From assembly GCF_019145195.1 (NCBI RefSeq), contig NZ_JAHSTW010000002.1, positions 434,001 through 498,000 on the forward strand: DNA of 64,000 nucleotides. Reading direction: 5' to 3'. The stretch's first letter is position 1. Every line of letters starts with the position of its first letter. Below are positions 37,856-46,983 of the stretch, in pieces. A program made the translations under genes and the position numbers. The notes below the pieces were generated by a model. That model was given only the letters and a program-made list of their open reading frames with translations. It was not told the origin of the DNA and made no database searches. The DNA is from Pseudomonas siliginis (GTDB lineage Bacteria; Pseudomonadota; Gammaproteobacteria; Pseudomonadales; Pseudomonadaceae).

Positions 37856-37973
37856 GCGTATCTGCCAGCGGCAAACCGTCCTCGACCGGTGTCGCACTCA
37901 GCCCGCAGTCTGATAACGTGCGTCTATCGATTGCAGCCGGTATGCTTGGCGCGCATCTTCATGGACGCTTGCT

Positions 37974-38903
37974 ATGACCCTCACAGAATTACGCTACATC
38001 GTTACCCTCGCCCAAGAGCAGCACTTCGGCCATGCCGCCGAGCGTTGCCACGTCAGTCAGCCGACGCTGTCGGTGGGCGTGAAGAAACTTGAAGACGAAC
38101 TCGGTGTGCTGATTTTCGAGCGCAGCAAAAGCGCCGTGCGCCTGACCCCGGTCGGCGAAGGCATCGTCGCCCAGGCGCAGAAGGTCCTGGAACAGGCCCA
38201 AGGCATTCGCGAACTGGCCCAGGCCGGCAAGAATCAGCTGACCGCGCCGCTGAAAGTCGGCGCCATCTACACCGTCGGCCCGTACCTGTTCCCGCATCTG
38301 ATTCCACAACTGCACCGGGTTGCCCCGCAGATGCCGTTGTACATCGAAGAAAACTTCACCCACGTGCTGCGCGACAAACTGCGCAACGGCGAGCTCGACG
38401 CGATCATCATCGCCCTGCCGTTCAACGAAGCCGACGTGCTGACCCTGCCGCTTTACGACGAGCCGTTCTACGTGCTCATGCCGGCGCAGCATCCGTGGAC
38501 CAAGAAAGAATCCATCGACGCCGGCCTGCTCAACGACAAGAGCCTGCTGCTGCTCGGTGAAGGCCACTGCTTCCGCGATCAGGTGCTCGAGGCCTGCCCG
38601 ACGCTGACCAAGGGCAATGACGGCGCCAAGCACACCACGGTGGAATCCAGCTCGCTGGAAACCATTCGCCACATGGTCGCCTCCGGCCTGGGCATCTCGA
38701 TCCTGCCGCTGTCGGCAGTGGACAGCCATCACTACGCCCCCGGCGTGATCGAAGTGCGTCCACTGACCGCGCCGGTGCCGTTCCGCACCGTAGCGATCGC
38801 CTGGCGCGCGAGCTTCCCACGGCCGAAAGCCATCGAGATCCTCGCCGATTCCATTCGCCTGTGCTCGGTGGCCAAGCCAACGGCGCCGGTTACGGCCGGT
38901 TAA
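37974..38903 (+). CDS. oxyR: Hydrogen-peroxide-sensing LysR-type activator OxyR
   Basis: A redox-regulated transcription factor that switches on catalase and peroxidase genes. The 309-residue protein has the LysR helix-turn-helix (residues 1-60) and the peroxide-sensing cysteines Cys199 and Cys208 in the GEGHCFRDQVLEACP segment, at exactly the OxyR positions. It is followed 9 bases later by recG, the conserved Pseudomonas oxyR-recG arrangement. Confidence 0.96.
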   Translation: MTLTELRYIVTLAQEQHFGHAAERCHVSQPTLSVGVKKLEDELGVLIFERSKSAVRLTPVGEGIVAQAQKVLEQAQGIRELAQAGKNQLTAPLKVGAIYTVGPYLFPHLIPQLHRVAPQMPLYIEENFTHVLRDKLRNGELDAIIIALPFNEADVLTLPLYDEPFYVLMPAQHPWTKKESIDAGLLNDKSLLLLGEGHCFRDQVLEACPTLTKGNDGAKHTTVESSSLETIRHMVASGLGISILPLSAVDSHHYAPGVIEVRPLTAPVPFRTVAIAWRASFPRPKAIEILADSIRLCSVAKPTAPVTAG

Positions 38904-38912
38904 GCGAGCGTC

Positions 38913-40988
38913 ATGACGGAGCTGTCGCAAGTGTCGGTGACGGCACTCAAGGGTGTCGGCGAAGCCATGGCCGAGAAACTGGCCAAGGTCGGCCTCGAGA
39001 ATCTGCAGGACGTGCTCTTCCACTTGCCGCTGCGTTATCAGGATCGCACCCGCGTGGTGCCGATCGGTGCGCTGCGGCCGGGTCAGGACGCCGTGGTTGA
39101 AGGCACCGTCAGCGGCGCCGATGTAGTCATGGGTCGCCGCCGAAGCCTGGTCGTGCGCTTGCAGGACGGCACCGGCGGCCTGAGCCTGCGTTTCTACCAT
39201 TTCAGCAACGCGCAGAAGGAAGGGCTCAAGCGTGGCACGCGGGTTCGCTGCTACGGTGAAGCCCGGCCCGGCGCCTCAGGCCTGGAAATCTATCATCCGG
39301 AATACCGCGCGATCACCGGCGATGAACCGCCGCCAGTCGATGAAACCCTGACCCCGGTCTACCCGCTCACCGAAGGCCTGACCCAACAGCGCCTGCGCCA
39401 GTTGTGCATGCAGACCCTGACGCTGCTCAAGCCGAGCACCCTGCCCGACTGGCTGCCGACCGAACTGGCCCGCGACTACCAACTGGCGCCGCTGGCCGAC
39501 GCGATCCGTTACCTGCACAACCCGCCCGCCGATGCCGATGTCGATGAACTCGCCCTTGGCCATCACTGGGCGCAGCATCGCCTGGCTTTCGAAGAACTGC
39601 TCACCCATCAACTGTCGCAACAGCGTCTGCGCGAAAGCATGCGTTCACTGCGCGCGCCGGCGATGCCGAAAGCCACAAAGCTGCCACCGAAATACCTGAA
39701 AAACCTCGGCTTCAACCCGACCGGCGCGCAACAGCGCGTCGGCAACGAAATCGCCTACGACCTCAGCCGGCACGAACCGATGTTGCGCCTGATTCAGGGT
39801 GACGTTGGCGCGGGGAAAACCGTGGTCGCCGCCCTCGCCGCACTGCAAGCGCTGGAGGCCGGTTATCAAGTCGCGCTGATGGCACCGACCGAGATCCTCG
39901 CCGAACAACACTTCATCACCTTCAAGCGCTGGCTCGAACCGCTGGGCATTGAAGTCGCGTGGCTGGCCGGCAAGCTCAAAGGCAAAAACCGCGTCGCCGC
40001 GCTGGAGCAGATCGCCAGCGGCACGCCGATGGTGGTCGGCACCCACGCGCTGTTCCAGGACGAAGTGCAGTTCAAGAACCTCGCACTGGTGATCATCGAC
40101 GAACAGCACCGCTTCGGCGTGCAACAGCGTCTGGCGCTGCGGCAGAAAGGCGTCGGCGGGCGCATGTGCCCGCATCAACTGATCATGACCGCCACACCGA
40201 TTCCGCGCACTCTTGCAATGAGTGCCTACGCCGACCTCGACACCTCGATCCTCGATGAATTGCCGGCCGGGCGAACGCCGGTCAACACCGTGCTGGTCAC
40301 CGACACCCGCCGCGTCGAAGTCATCGAACGGGTGCGCAGCGCTTGCGCCGAAGGTCGTCAGGCCTATTGGGTGTGCACGCTGATCGAAGAGTCCGAAGAG
40401 TTGACCTGTCAGGCCGCCGAAACCACCTTCGAGGATCTCACCGCCGCCCTCGGCGAATTGAAGGTCGGGCTGATTCACGGGCGCATGAAACCGGTAGAGA
40501 AAGCCGCCGTCATGGCCGAGTTCAAGGCCGGCAACCTGCAACTGCTGGTCGCCACCACCGTGATCGAAGTCGGCGTCGACGTGCCCAACGCCAGCCTGAT
40601 GATCATCGAAAACCCCGAGCGTCTCGGCCTCGCGCAACTGCACCAGTTGCGCGGTCGGGTTGGTCGGGGCAGCGCGGCCAGCCATTGCGTGCTGCTCTAC
40701 CATCCTCCGCTGTCGCAGATCGGCCGCCAGCGTCTGGGCATCATGCGCGAGACCAATGACGGTTTCGTCATCGCCGAAAAAGACCTCGAACTGCGCGGCC
40801 CCGGGGAAATGCTCGGCACCCGTCAGACCGGCCTGCTGCAATTCAAGGTCGCCGACCTGATGCGCGACGCCGACCTGCTGCCCGCCGTGCGCGACGCAGC
40901 CCAGGCTTTGCTGGAGCGCTGGCCGACCCACGTCAGCCCATTGCTTGACCGTTGGCTGCGCCATGGGCAGCAATACGGCCAAGTGTGA
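38913..40988 (+). CDS. recG: ATP-dependent DNA helicase RecG
   Basis: A 691-residue helicase that rescues stalled forks and processes Holliday and D-loop structures. An N-terminal wedge OB-fold domain (about 1-230) precedes the helicase domains: Walker A GDVGAGKT (near residue 300), Walker B IIDEQHRFG (near 395), TATPIPRT (near 427) and the C-terminal QLHQLRGRVGRGS (near 578) motif. Length is normal. It follows oxyR by 9 bases. Confidence 0.97.
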   Translation: MTELSQVSVTALKGVGEAMAEKLAKVGLENLQDVLFHLPLRYQDRTRVVPIGALRPGQDAVVEGTVSGADVVMGRRRSLVVRLQDGTGGLSLRFYHFSNAQKEGLKRGTRVRCYGEARPGASGLEIYHPEYRAITGDEPPPVDETLTPVYPLTEGLTQQRLRQLCMQTLTLLKPSTLPDWLPTELARDYQLAPLADAIRYLHNPPADADVDELALGHHWAQHRLAFEELLTHQLSQQRLRESMRSLRAPAMPKATKLPPKYLKNLGFNPTGAQQRVGNEIAYDLSRHEPMLRLIQGDVGAGKTVVAALAALQALEAGYQVALMAPTEILAEQHFITFKRWLEPLGIEVAWLAGKLKGKNRVAALEQIASGTPMVVGTHALFQDEVQFKNLALVIIDEQHRFGVQQRLALRQKGVGGRMCPHQLIMTATPIPRTLAMSAYADLDTSILDELPAGRTPVNTVLVTDTRRVEVIERVRSACAEGRQAYWVCTLIEESEELTCQAAETTFEDLTAALGELKVGLIHGRMKPVEKAAVMAEFKAGNLQLLVATTVIEVGVDVPNASLMIIENPERLGLAQLHQLRGRVGRGSAASHCVLLYHPPLSQIGRQRLGIMRETNDGFVIAEKDLELRGPGEMLGTRQTGLLQFKVADLMRDADLLPAVRDAAQALLERWPTHVSPLLDRWLRHGQQYGQV

Positions 40989-41067
40989 GCACCGTCGCAG
41001 TTTGTGCAGGATCGTTCCTACAGAGCTGGTTATACTCCTGCCATTGTTTCAAAAACGGATACAGACC

Positions 41068-42468
41068 ATGACCGAAGCTGCTCTCGTCCCCGAATCTCCG
41101 CAAGCTCCGTCTGTTATTCGGCTGCTGCTCAACAAGCTGGGCGTTGCCTACGAAGAAGTGCTCGACCACCACGGCCTCAATGCCTCGCGCAAAGTGCAGG
41201 CCGTGTTGCTGGACGACGCCGTGGGCGCGTTGATGGTGCTGTTTCCACAGAGCCAGTTGCTGGATCTCAATCGCCTCGCCGAACTCACTGGTCGCCGCCT
41301 CACAGCCGTGTCCACCGAGCGCCTGGAGAAGATGCTCGGCAAACACAATCTCAGCCTGCTGCCGGGCCTGCCGGCGCTGACCAGTTCGCCGTGCCTCTAC
41401 GAAGAAAGCCTGCTGCGCGAGCCGAAGTTGCTGATCAACTCCGGCGAGCCGGGCCTGCTGCTGGAAATCAGCAGCGAAGACTTCAAATCGATGCTGACCA
41501 AGGCCAGCGCCGCCAACTTCGGCGAAGCCCTGAGCAGCATCCGCCCGAACCTCGACCGCCCGGACGATGACCGCGAGGAAATCACCCAGGCCGTGCAGGC
41601 GTTCACCGCGCGGCGCATTCAGCAGCGTCTGGAAGCGACCATCGAGATTCCTCCGCTGGCCGAAACCGCGCAAAAAATCATCAAGCTGCGCGTTGACCCC
41701 AATGCCACCATCGACGACATCACCGGCGTGGTTGAAACCGACCCGGCGCTGGCCGCGCAAGTGGTGAGCTGGGCGGCGTCGCCGTACTACGCCTCGCCGG
41801 GCAAGATTCGTTCGGTGGAAGACGCGATCGTCCGCGTGCTGGGCTTCGATCTGGTGATCAACCTCGCGCTGGGCCTGGCCCTCGGCAAGACCCTGAGCCT
41901 GCCGAAAGACCATCCGCAACACACCACGCCGTACTGGCAGCAGTCGATCTACACCGCCGCCGTCATCGAAGGCCTGACCCGCGCCATGCCGCGCGCCCAG
42001 CGCCCGGAAGCCGGCCTGACGTATCTGGCCGGTCTGCTGCATAACTTCGGTTACCTGCTGCTGGCCCACGTGTTCCCGCCGCACTTCTCGCTGATCTGCC
42101 GCCACCTGGAGGTCAACCCGCACCTGTGCCACAGCTACATCGAGCAACACCTGCTCGGTATCAGCCGTGAACAGATCGGCTCGTGGCTGATGCGCTACTG
42201 GGACATGCCCGATGAACTGGCCACCGCCCTGCGCTTCCAGCACGACCCAAGCTACGACGGCGCCTACGCCGAATACCCGAACCTCGTCTGCCTGGCCGTG
42301 CGCCTGCTGCGCAGCCGCGGGATTGGCTCCGGGCCGGATGAAGATATTCCGGATGCCCTGCTTGAACGCGTCGGCCTGAGCCGTGACAAAGCCAACGATG
42401 TCGTCAGCAAAGTGCTTGAGGCTGAAGTGCTGCTGCGTGAACTGGCTTCGCAGTTCAGCCAGGCCTGA
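41068..42468 (+). CDS. YbaK-like and HDOD-domain signalling protein
   Basis: A 466-residue protein. Residues 12-150 resemble the YbaK/aminoacyl-tRNA deacylase fold, and about 205-400 form an HDOD domain, a degenerate HD domain whose VETDPALAAQVVSWAASPYY segment and LHNFGYLLL replace metal ligands. HDOD proteins act as signalling or regulatory adaptors in motility, competence and stress. The combination with a YbaK-like module is common in pseudomonads but functionally unassigned. The ATG at 41068 is used; 41 upstream codons lie in the recG-downstream region and are unlikely to be translated. A hairpin follows. Confidence 0.85.
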   Translation: MTEAALVPESPQAPSVIRLLLNKLGVAYEEVLDHHGLNASRKVQAVLLDDAVGALMVLFPQSQLLDLNRLAELTGRRLTAVSTERLEKMLGKHNLSLLPGLPALTSSPCLYEESLLREPKLLINSGEPGLLLEISSEDFKSMLTKASAANFGEALSSIRPNLDRPDDDREEITQAVQAFTARRIQQRLEATIEIPPLAETAQKIIKLRVDPNATIDDITGVVETDPALAAQVVSWAASPYYASPGKIRSVEDAIVRVLGFDLVINLALGLALGKTLSLPKDHPQHTTPYWQQSIYTAAVIEGLTRAMPRAQRPEAGLTYLAGLLHNFGYLLLAHVFPPHFSLICRHLEVNPHLCHSYIEQHLLGISREQIGSWLMRYWDMPDELATALRFQHDPSYDGAYAEYPNLVCLAVRLLRSRGIGSGPDEDIPDALLERVGLSRDKANDVVSKVLEAEVLLRELASQFSQA

Positions 42469-42485
42469 AAAGCTTCGCGGGCAAG

Positions 42486-42522
42486 CCCGCTCCCAAAGAT
42501 CGATGCGATCTTTGGGAGCGGG
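42486..42522. terminator. Strong 17-bp hairpin downstream of the HDOD gene
   Basis: CCCGCTCCCAAAGATCG and CGATCTTTGGGAGCGGG pair perfectly around a three-base loop. There is no U-tract. It may be a REP-like element acting as a transcript end, between convergent genes. Confidence 0.6.
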
Positions 42523-42555
42523 TGCGTTGCGGCCAACTGTTGATTATTGGCGTAA

Positions 42556-45120
42556 TCAACCGCGGTACCGAATCACCCAGCCCTGCGGGTTAGGGAAGCT
42601 TCCAATGAAATACCCTCCCACTACAATTCGGCCGTCCGCCAGTACCGTCATGTCATGAAGAGCCTCCAGGACCCCGGCCTCGTCGAAAACGCTGAACCCT
42701 GTGCCGTTGAATGACAGGTCCGGTGTTCCGTCCGCCAAAAACTTCGCCGTGATCGCACTCGGATCATCGTCGGTGACTCCGATTCCGGTGTCGCCGCTGA
42801 CGACGATTGAACCGTCAGGTCGCGCTACACAGCGCAACCATCTAAAACCTTGCGGGACGAAATCGGAGAACAACGGCTTACCGTTATTGAATACGAGATT
42901 GTAGGAGCCTTTGGACGTGAGGACCGCAATCACTCCACGCATGCCACCGTCCCTTACGGCAGCCCCTGCAAGAACAATCTTGCTATCCACAATTGAAATG
43001 GCGGACAGGTGGATATCATCCTCACCAGAGATGATCACGACGCCGTTACCGCTCTCGCCGAATGACCTGTCGATCTTGCCGTTAGCGTCGAATCGAATGA
43101 CGTAAGCGCCCGAAGATGGCCCGCTATAGCTGCCGCCAACCACCACAGCACCGTCAGGTTGATGCGCGACCAGCTGCGCAGAACTGTGTTGGTGTGCAAT
43201 GCCAGCGAGCTCGACAAGCGCGAAACCCGTGCCATTGAACGTGGTGTCGTCGGAGCCATCCGCATTGAGCCGCATGACGATGCCGCTCACACGGCCAGTG
43301 TCGTCTTCGACGGAGCCGACCAGCAGGATTTTCTCGTCTTGCCGCAAGACATTGTCGCCATGACCCGCGCTCCCCATCTGCGCATAAGGAATGTATCGCA
43401 CACCCTGGTCAGCAAAGTTGTGATCCAGCCGTCCATCTTTGTCTTGTTTCACGACAACCAGCCCGGCAGAAACATCAGGCCCATTGTTCTGGTACTCGGC
43501 ACGAACGAGCCAACCGCCATCCGGGAACGGCGTCAACTCGAGCATCGAGTGCATATACAAACCGTCCTTGAGTGAAATCTCGACGAATCCTGTCTTGTCA
43601 TCACCAAAACCGAGATCCAGTTGGCCGTCCTCCAGAAGCCGGGCGATCAGCGTTTCCAGGCCATCCTTGCGTCGACGAACAGCCACCAGCAACTTGTTGT
43701 CCGGCAGAGCCAATACCGCTCTTACGTCAAACTCAGACAATTCCCCAAGCGGAAATCTGACAACGCCGTTTTCGCCAAAAGACGGATCAAAATTCAGCGT
43801 GCCACTCGTCAGGTTTGCGCTTAGATAGCGAGTGATCCAGCCATCCACCCGGGAAGGGTCAGAAAGGCTGGTGTGGGTCATGGACACCACTATCCGACCG
43901 TCCTCCATGATTGCCAGATCATGAGGAAACACTGGCCCCGCTACGTTATCGAAGAGCGTATAGCCAATACCGTTGAAGGCCGTGTCCAGCTTGCCGTCTG
44001 CGAGAAAGCGCGCGGTAATTACCGCGGAATCACCGGCTCCAACGACAATGATCGAGCCGTCGAGCTGTGATGTATGCCGCCACGTCAATCCGTCTGGCAG
44101 TAACGGGGAAAACAGAGGCTGGCCATTATTGAATACAAGATTGGATGCTCCACTGGCGGTCAGCACAACCACCAACCCGCCATGGACGTTCTTTTGCCAG
44201 GCGTCACCCACCGCAACGATCCTGCCATCACTTTCGCGCACCGAAACGGCGTGCAAAGAGCTCTCGCCATCCTCGTCGAAAATCAGCTTCGCCTGGCCGT
44301 TGTTGAAATCCTTATCCAGCTTCCCCGCTACGTCCAAACGTGCCAGAAAAACTCCGGAGCCTGTCTCACCATTCTGAAAAACGCCGCAAACCAATACTTT
44401 GCCATCGCCTTGAACAGCGATAGCGCCGGCGGTGCTCGAGGTGGCACCAACATCCACCAAGACGTACCCCGCGCCGTCAAATGATGGATCGAGCGAGCCG
44501 TTCGCCAAAAGACGCATCACGACGGGCGATGGCCATGGCTCATCGATCAGCAGGAAATGGAGCAGGACGATTTTGCCATCGACCTGCTGAACTGCAGAGC
44601 CGGTAAAGGCATTTGTAGCGGGGGACTTTTGGCTTGACTTCGCCCCTGCCGACGACGCAGGCGTGGAGCTTGGGATCTTGTAGAAAGAAAATAAACTCAC
44701 CCCGTTATCGCCGAACGAATCGTCCAGCTCACCGTTGCCTTTCAAGCGGATCATTGCTTGGCCAGCGTCGACGGCCTTCTGTGTGAAGTATTGAACGCGC
44801 ACCAGCCAGCCGCCGTCCCGCAACGCATCGAGCCCAAACACGGTGCTCATGCTAGCGCCGTTCAAAGATATCTCGACGAAACCCGTCTCATGACTTCCGA
44901 AGGACTTGTCGAGCGTCCCGTCTTCGTTCAATCGGGCGATGGCCAGCAGCGCGTCACTTCCTTCCAGAGGAAGAGCGACCAGCAACTTCCCGTCGGGAAG
45001 GGCCAAAACGGCCGCAGCCTCATGGCTCGCAATGCCCGGTATCGGCAACTTCAATAAACCATTCAGGGCAAAAGAGGGATCGGGGGTACCTGGGGTGGTC
45101 AAGTCCTGAGCCTGAGTCAT
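42556..45120 (-). CDS. Large delta-60 repeat protein with internal duplication
   Basis: An 854-residue protein made of repeated segments of about 50-60 residues of the form ...I.RL..DG.LD.SFG..G, the delta-60 repeat. The two halves (about 10-441 and 442-854) align along their length: both begin with a DPSF...NG segment, share VLALPD-KLLVA, TGFVEISL and GGWLVR, and end with FLADG...FNG-G and DGRIVV. No signal peptide or membrane anchor is visible. Such proteins probably form beta-propeller-like folds. The role and location are unknown. The gene stands alone with a slightly lower GC than housekeeping neighbours. Confidence 0.8.
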   Translation of the reverse strand: MTQAQDLTTPGTPDPSFALNGLLKLPIPGIASHEAAAVLALPDGKLLVALPLEGSDALLAIARLNEDGTLDKSFGSHETGFVEISLNGASMSTVFGLDALRDGGWLVRVQYFTQKAVDAGQAMIRLKGNGELDDSFGDNGVSLFSFYKIPSSTPASSAGAKSSQKSPATNAFTGSAVQQVDGKIVLLHFLLIDEPWPSPVVMRLLANGSLDPSFDGAGYVLVDVGATSSTAGAIAVQGDGKVLVCGVFQNGETGSGVFLARLDVAGKLDKDFNNGQAKLIFDEDGESSLHAVSVRESDGRIVAVGDAWQKNVHGGLVVVLTASGASNLVFNNGQPLFSPLLPDGLTWRHTSQLDGSIIVVGAGDSAVITARFLADGKLDTAFNGIGYTLFDNVAGPVFPHDLAIMEDGRIVVSMTHTSLSDPSRVDGWITRYLSANLTSGTLNFDPSFGENGVVRFPLGELSEFDVRAVLALPDNKLLVAVRRRKDGLETLIARLLEDGQLDLGFGDDKTGFVEISLKDGLYMHSMLELTPFPDGGWLVRAEYQNNGPDVSAGLVVVKQDKDGRLDHNFADQGVRYIPYAQMGSAGHGDNVLRQDEKILLVGSVEDDTGRVSGIVMRLNADGSDDTTFNGTGFALVELAGIAHQHSSAQLVAHQPDGAVVVGGSYSGPSSGAYVIRFDANGKIDRSFGESGNGVVIISGEDDIHLSAISIVDSKIVLAGAAVRDGGMRGVIAVLTSKGSYNLVFNNGKPLFSDFVPQGFRWLRCVARPDGSIVVSGDTGIGVTDDDPSAITAKFLADGTPDLSFNGTGFSVFDEAGVLEALHDMTVLADGRIVVGGYFIGSFPNPQGWVIRYRG

Positions 45121-45308
45121 GTTCTTGCTCCATCAAGTGCGTTGCGTCCTTTACGGGACCGGAGCTTGAGTAGAGCATCGCGAAGATGAGCAAAGCACCT
45201 GACAGAAATGACAGTTCGACCGTCTTTACAGGCCTGAATAACGACTTTGCGAGCCAAAGAACGCACGATTCTTCGTCGTGCTTCGCTTGAAGCCAACCCG
45301 AAAAAGTC

Positions 45309-45692
45309 TCAAGCCTTGGCCTTTGCCTTCCTCGGCTTCAAATACTTCATCAACCCCTGAAACCACATCACCAGCGCCGGATTACCCTTCAACTGGATCG
45401 ACTTGTCCTGAATCCCCTGCATAAACGCCAACTGCTTGTTCTTCGCCTGCATTGTGGCAAAGCCATAACCGGCATCTTTAAACGCAATCGCAAACGCCGG
45501 CTCGGCGACCACGCCAGACTTGCTGGTGATGCGCTGATCCTTGACCACGAAATGCCGCGCCACTTTCCCGTCCAGCGTCTGCAACTGAAACACCAGATCC
45601 TTGTCACCCAACTGCTGCTGGAACGCAGGATTGGTCCGGCTGGCCTTACCCATCAACAAACCCATCATCCACAGAAGAAAACGAAATTTCAT
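45309..45692 (-). CDS. SCP-2-like small protein
   Basis: A 127-residue protein. After a hydrophobic, possibly membrane-embedded N-terminus (MKFRFLLWMMGLLMG), the rest resembles the SCP-2 sterol-carrier fold: DLVFQLQTLDGKVARHFVVK, then AEPAFAIAFKDAGYGFATM and LKGNPALVMWFQGLMKYL. Homologues are common in pseudomonads without known function. A basic C-terminus (RKAKAKA) follows. The ATG at 45692 has GAGG eight bases upstream. Lipid binding is only a fold-level suggestion. Confidence 0.65.
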   Translation of the reverse strand: MKFRFLLWMMGLLMGKASRTNPAFQQQLGDKDLVFQLQTLDGKVARHFVVKDQRITSKSGVVAEPAFAIAFKDAGYGFATMQAKNKQLAFMQGIQDKSIQLKGNPALVMWFQGLMKYLKPRKAKAKA

Positions 45693-46060
45693 GCGCACGG
45701 CCTCAAAAGGAAAATGAACGGCCGGGGCAGTGTAAGGGATTCGGACGATAACGCCAGTATCTAACGCTGTTGGAGGATGATGCAGACCATTTCTCGCACG
45801 ATGACTGCCAAGTCACGATTGCGCAAGCAACGTCCTACACCTGTTGAAACACATCCCTGTAGGAGCTGGCGAAGCCTGCGATCTTTTGATCTTCCGGCCC
45901 GCGAATCCATGGGAAATTTCCTGCGAAGTGCGGTGCTGTCCATGAACTAGGCGAGCTCGAAGATCACCGATAGGCTTTCTGCGTCATCGGGTATTCGGTG
46001 ACCGGATGTGCAAGTCCGAATTCGGGAGCAATTACTTCTTACTCCAAGGGATTTACACCG
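45693..46060. other. Intergenic region with a single REP-like half unit
   Basis: This 368-base divergent stretch has no gene I can support. It contains one unpaired repeat-like unit (TGTAGGAGCTGGCGAAGCCTG, then GATCTTTTGATC) near 45858-45890, resembling a further pseudomonad REP family. Confidence 0.5.
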
Positions 46061-46423
46061 ATGACCAATTCAACTACCAACACGGAGGACACCTCCCCCT
46101 ACGAATCCTTCGATTCAAGAAAACTACATGAAGCCGCCGAACGCGCCCTCGATCACCACTTCTGCAAATCCGACCTCCCTCAGGCCCCACGCCGCGAAGG
46201 CCTGTTCAGCCTGAACCCGGACATCGACGCCGAAGCCCTCCTGGCCAACGCCTCGGAAGATCTGCTATCCATCAGCATCATCGCTGCGGACCTTGCGGAC
46301 GACATAGATGGCTCACGCCGCTCGGTTGCATTGGCATTGAGTAGGATGGCGGACGGGGTCAGATTGATGGTGGAAGGGACGCTTGATCACATTGAAGTGC
46401 GGAACATGGCGGCCAAGTTTTAG
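46061..46423 (+). CDS. DUF6124-family small protein
   Basis: A 120-residue, acidic, cytoplasmic protein. The ESFDSRKLHEAAERALDHH segment near the N-terminus, the LFSLNPDIDAEALLANASE region and the helical C-terminus match the DUF6124 family, which is largely restricted to Pseudomonas and of unknown function. The ATG at 46061 has AAGGG upstream. It is the only plus-strand gene near the T6SS island and marks its left boundary. Confidence 0.75.
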   Translation: MTNSTTNTEDTSPYESFDSRKLHEAAERALDHHFCKSDLPQAPRREGLFSLNPDIDAEALLANASEDLLSISIIAADLADDIDGSRRSVALALSRMADGVRLMVEGTLDHIEVRNMAAKF

Positions 46424-46481
46424 CGAGATTCACGGATGAAAAAGAGGGGGCGTTGAGCCCCCTTTCTCGATGATCACTGTC

Positions 46482-46919
46482 TTACCACCGACAGCCTGTC
46501 TCTGCAGATGCATCCATGGTGATGTCTTGTTCAAATGAATACCTCTTTCCGGATTTGTAGTTCGTGTAAGTCATCCCGTAAATTCGAGCACCCTGGCTGA
46601 CCATTTCATATTCGCCTGTCAGCGAGTCTTCGGACACTTCTACCCAAGTTGTCGTGAACTGAGAAGGCCGCCCCTCTGCCATGACTTCCTCTTCGACACC
46701 CCGATAGACCAGTGGAATGACCTTTCGGGACTTCGTGTACTTGACCCCTGCTCCGCTCCACCGTGCGACGGTGTCGTAAAAGGATCGAAACTCGAAATTG
46801 ATGTTCTTGCCTTCCAACGAACGGAAGCAGGAAACCTCGGTAGTAACCTCACCTAGGGCAGTCAGCGGTATTAGAAGAAGCGCAGAAATAAACGCAAACG
46901 ACGATTTCAAACCGATCAT
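46482..46919 (-). CDS. Hypothetical exported protein, last gene of the vgrG-linked run
   Basis: A 145-residue protein with an N-terminal signal peptide (to about residue 23, ALG). The mature part has two cysteines, one near the N-terminus (SCFRSL) and one at the end (TGCRW), which could form a disulfide, and a beta-rich middle (TTTWVEVSEDSLTGEYEM). I do not recognise a family. It begins 65 bases after the preceding gene in the same direction, so could be part of the candidate immunity array, or a separate gene. Confidence 0.6.
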   Translation of the reverse strand: MIGLKSSFAFISALLLIPLTALGEVTTEVSCFRSLEGKNINFEFRSFYDTVARWSGAGVKYTKSRKVIPLVYRGVEEEVMAEGRPSQFTTTWVEVSEDSLTGEYEMVSQGARIYGMTYTNYKSGKRYSFEQDITMDASAETGCRW

Positions 46920-46983
46920 TCCTTAGCGACTTATGGGCAATTGAAAGTGCATTTCTGCGAACTTTACGGAAATAGGGCCCGAA

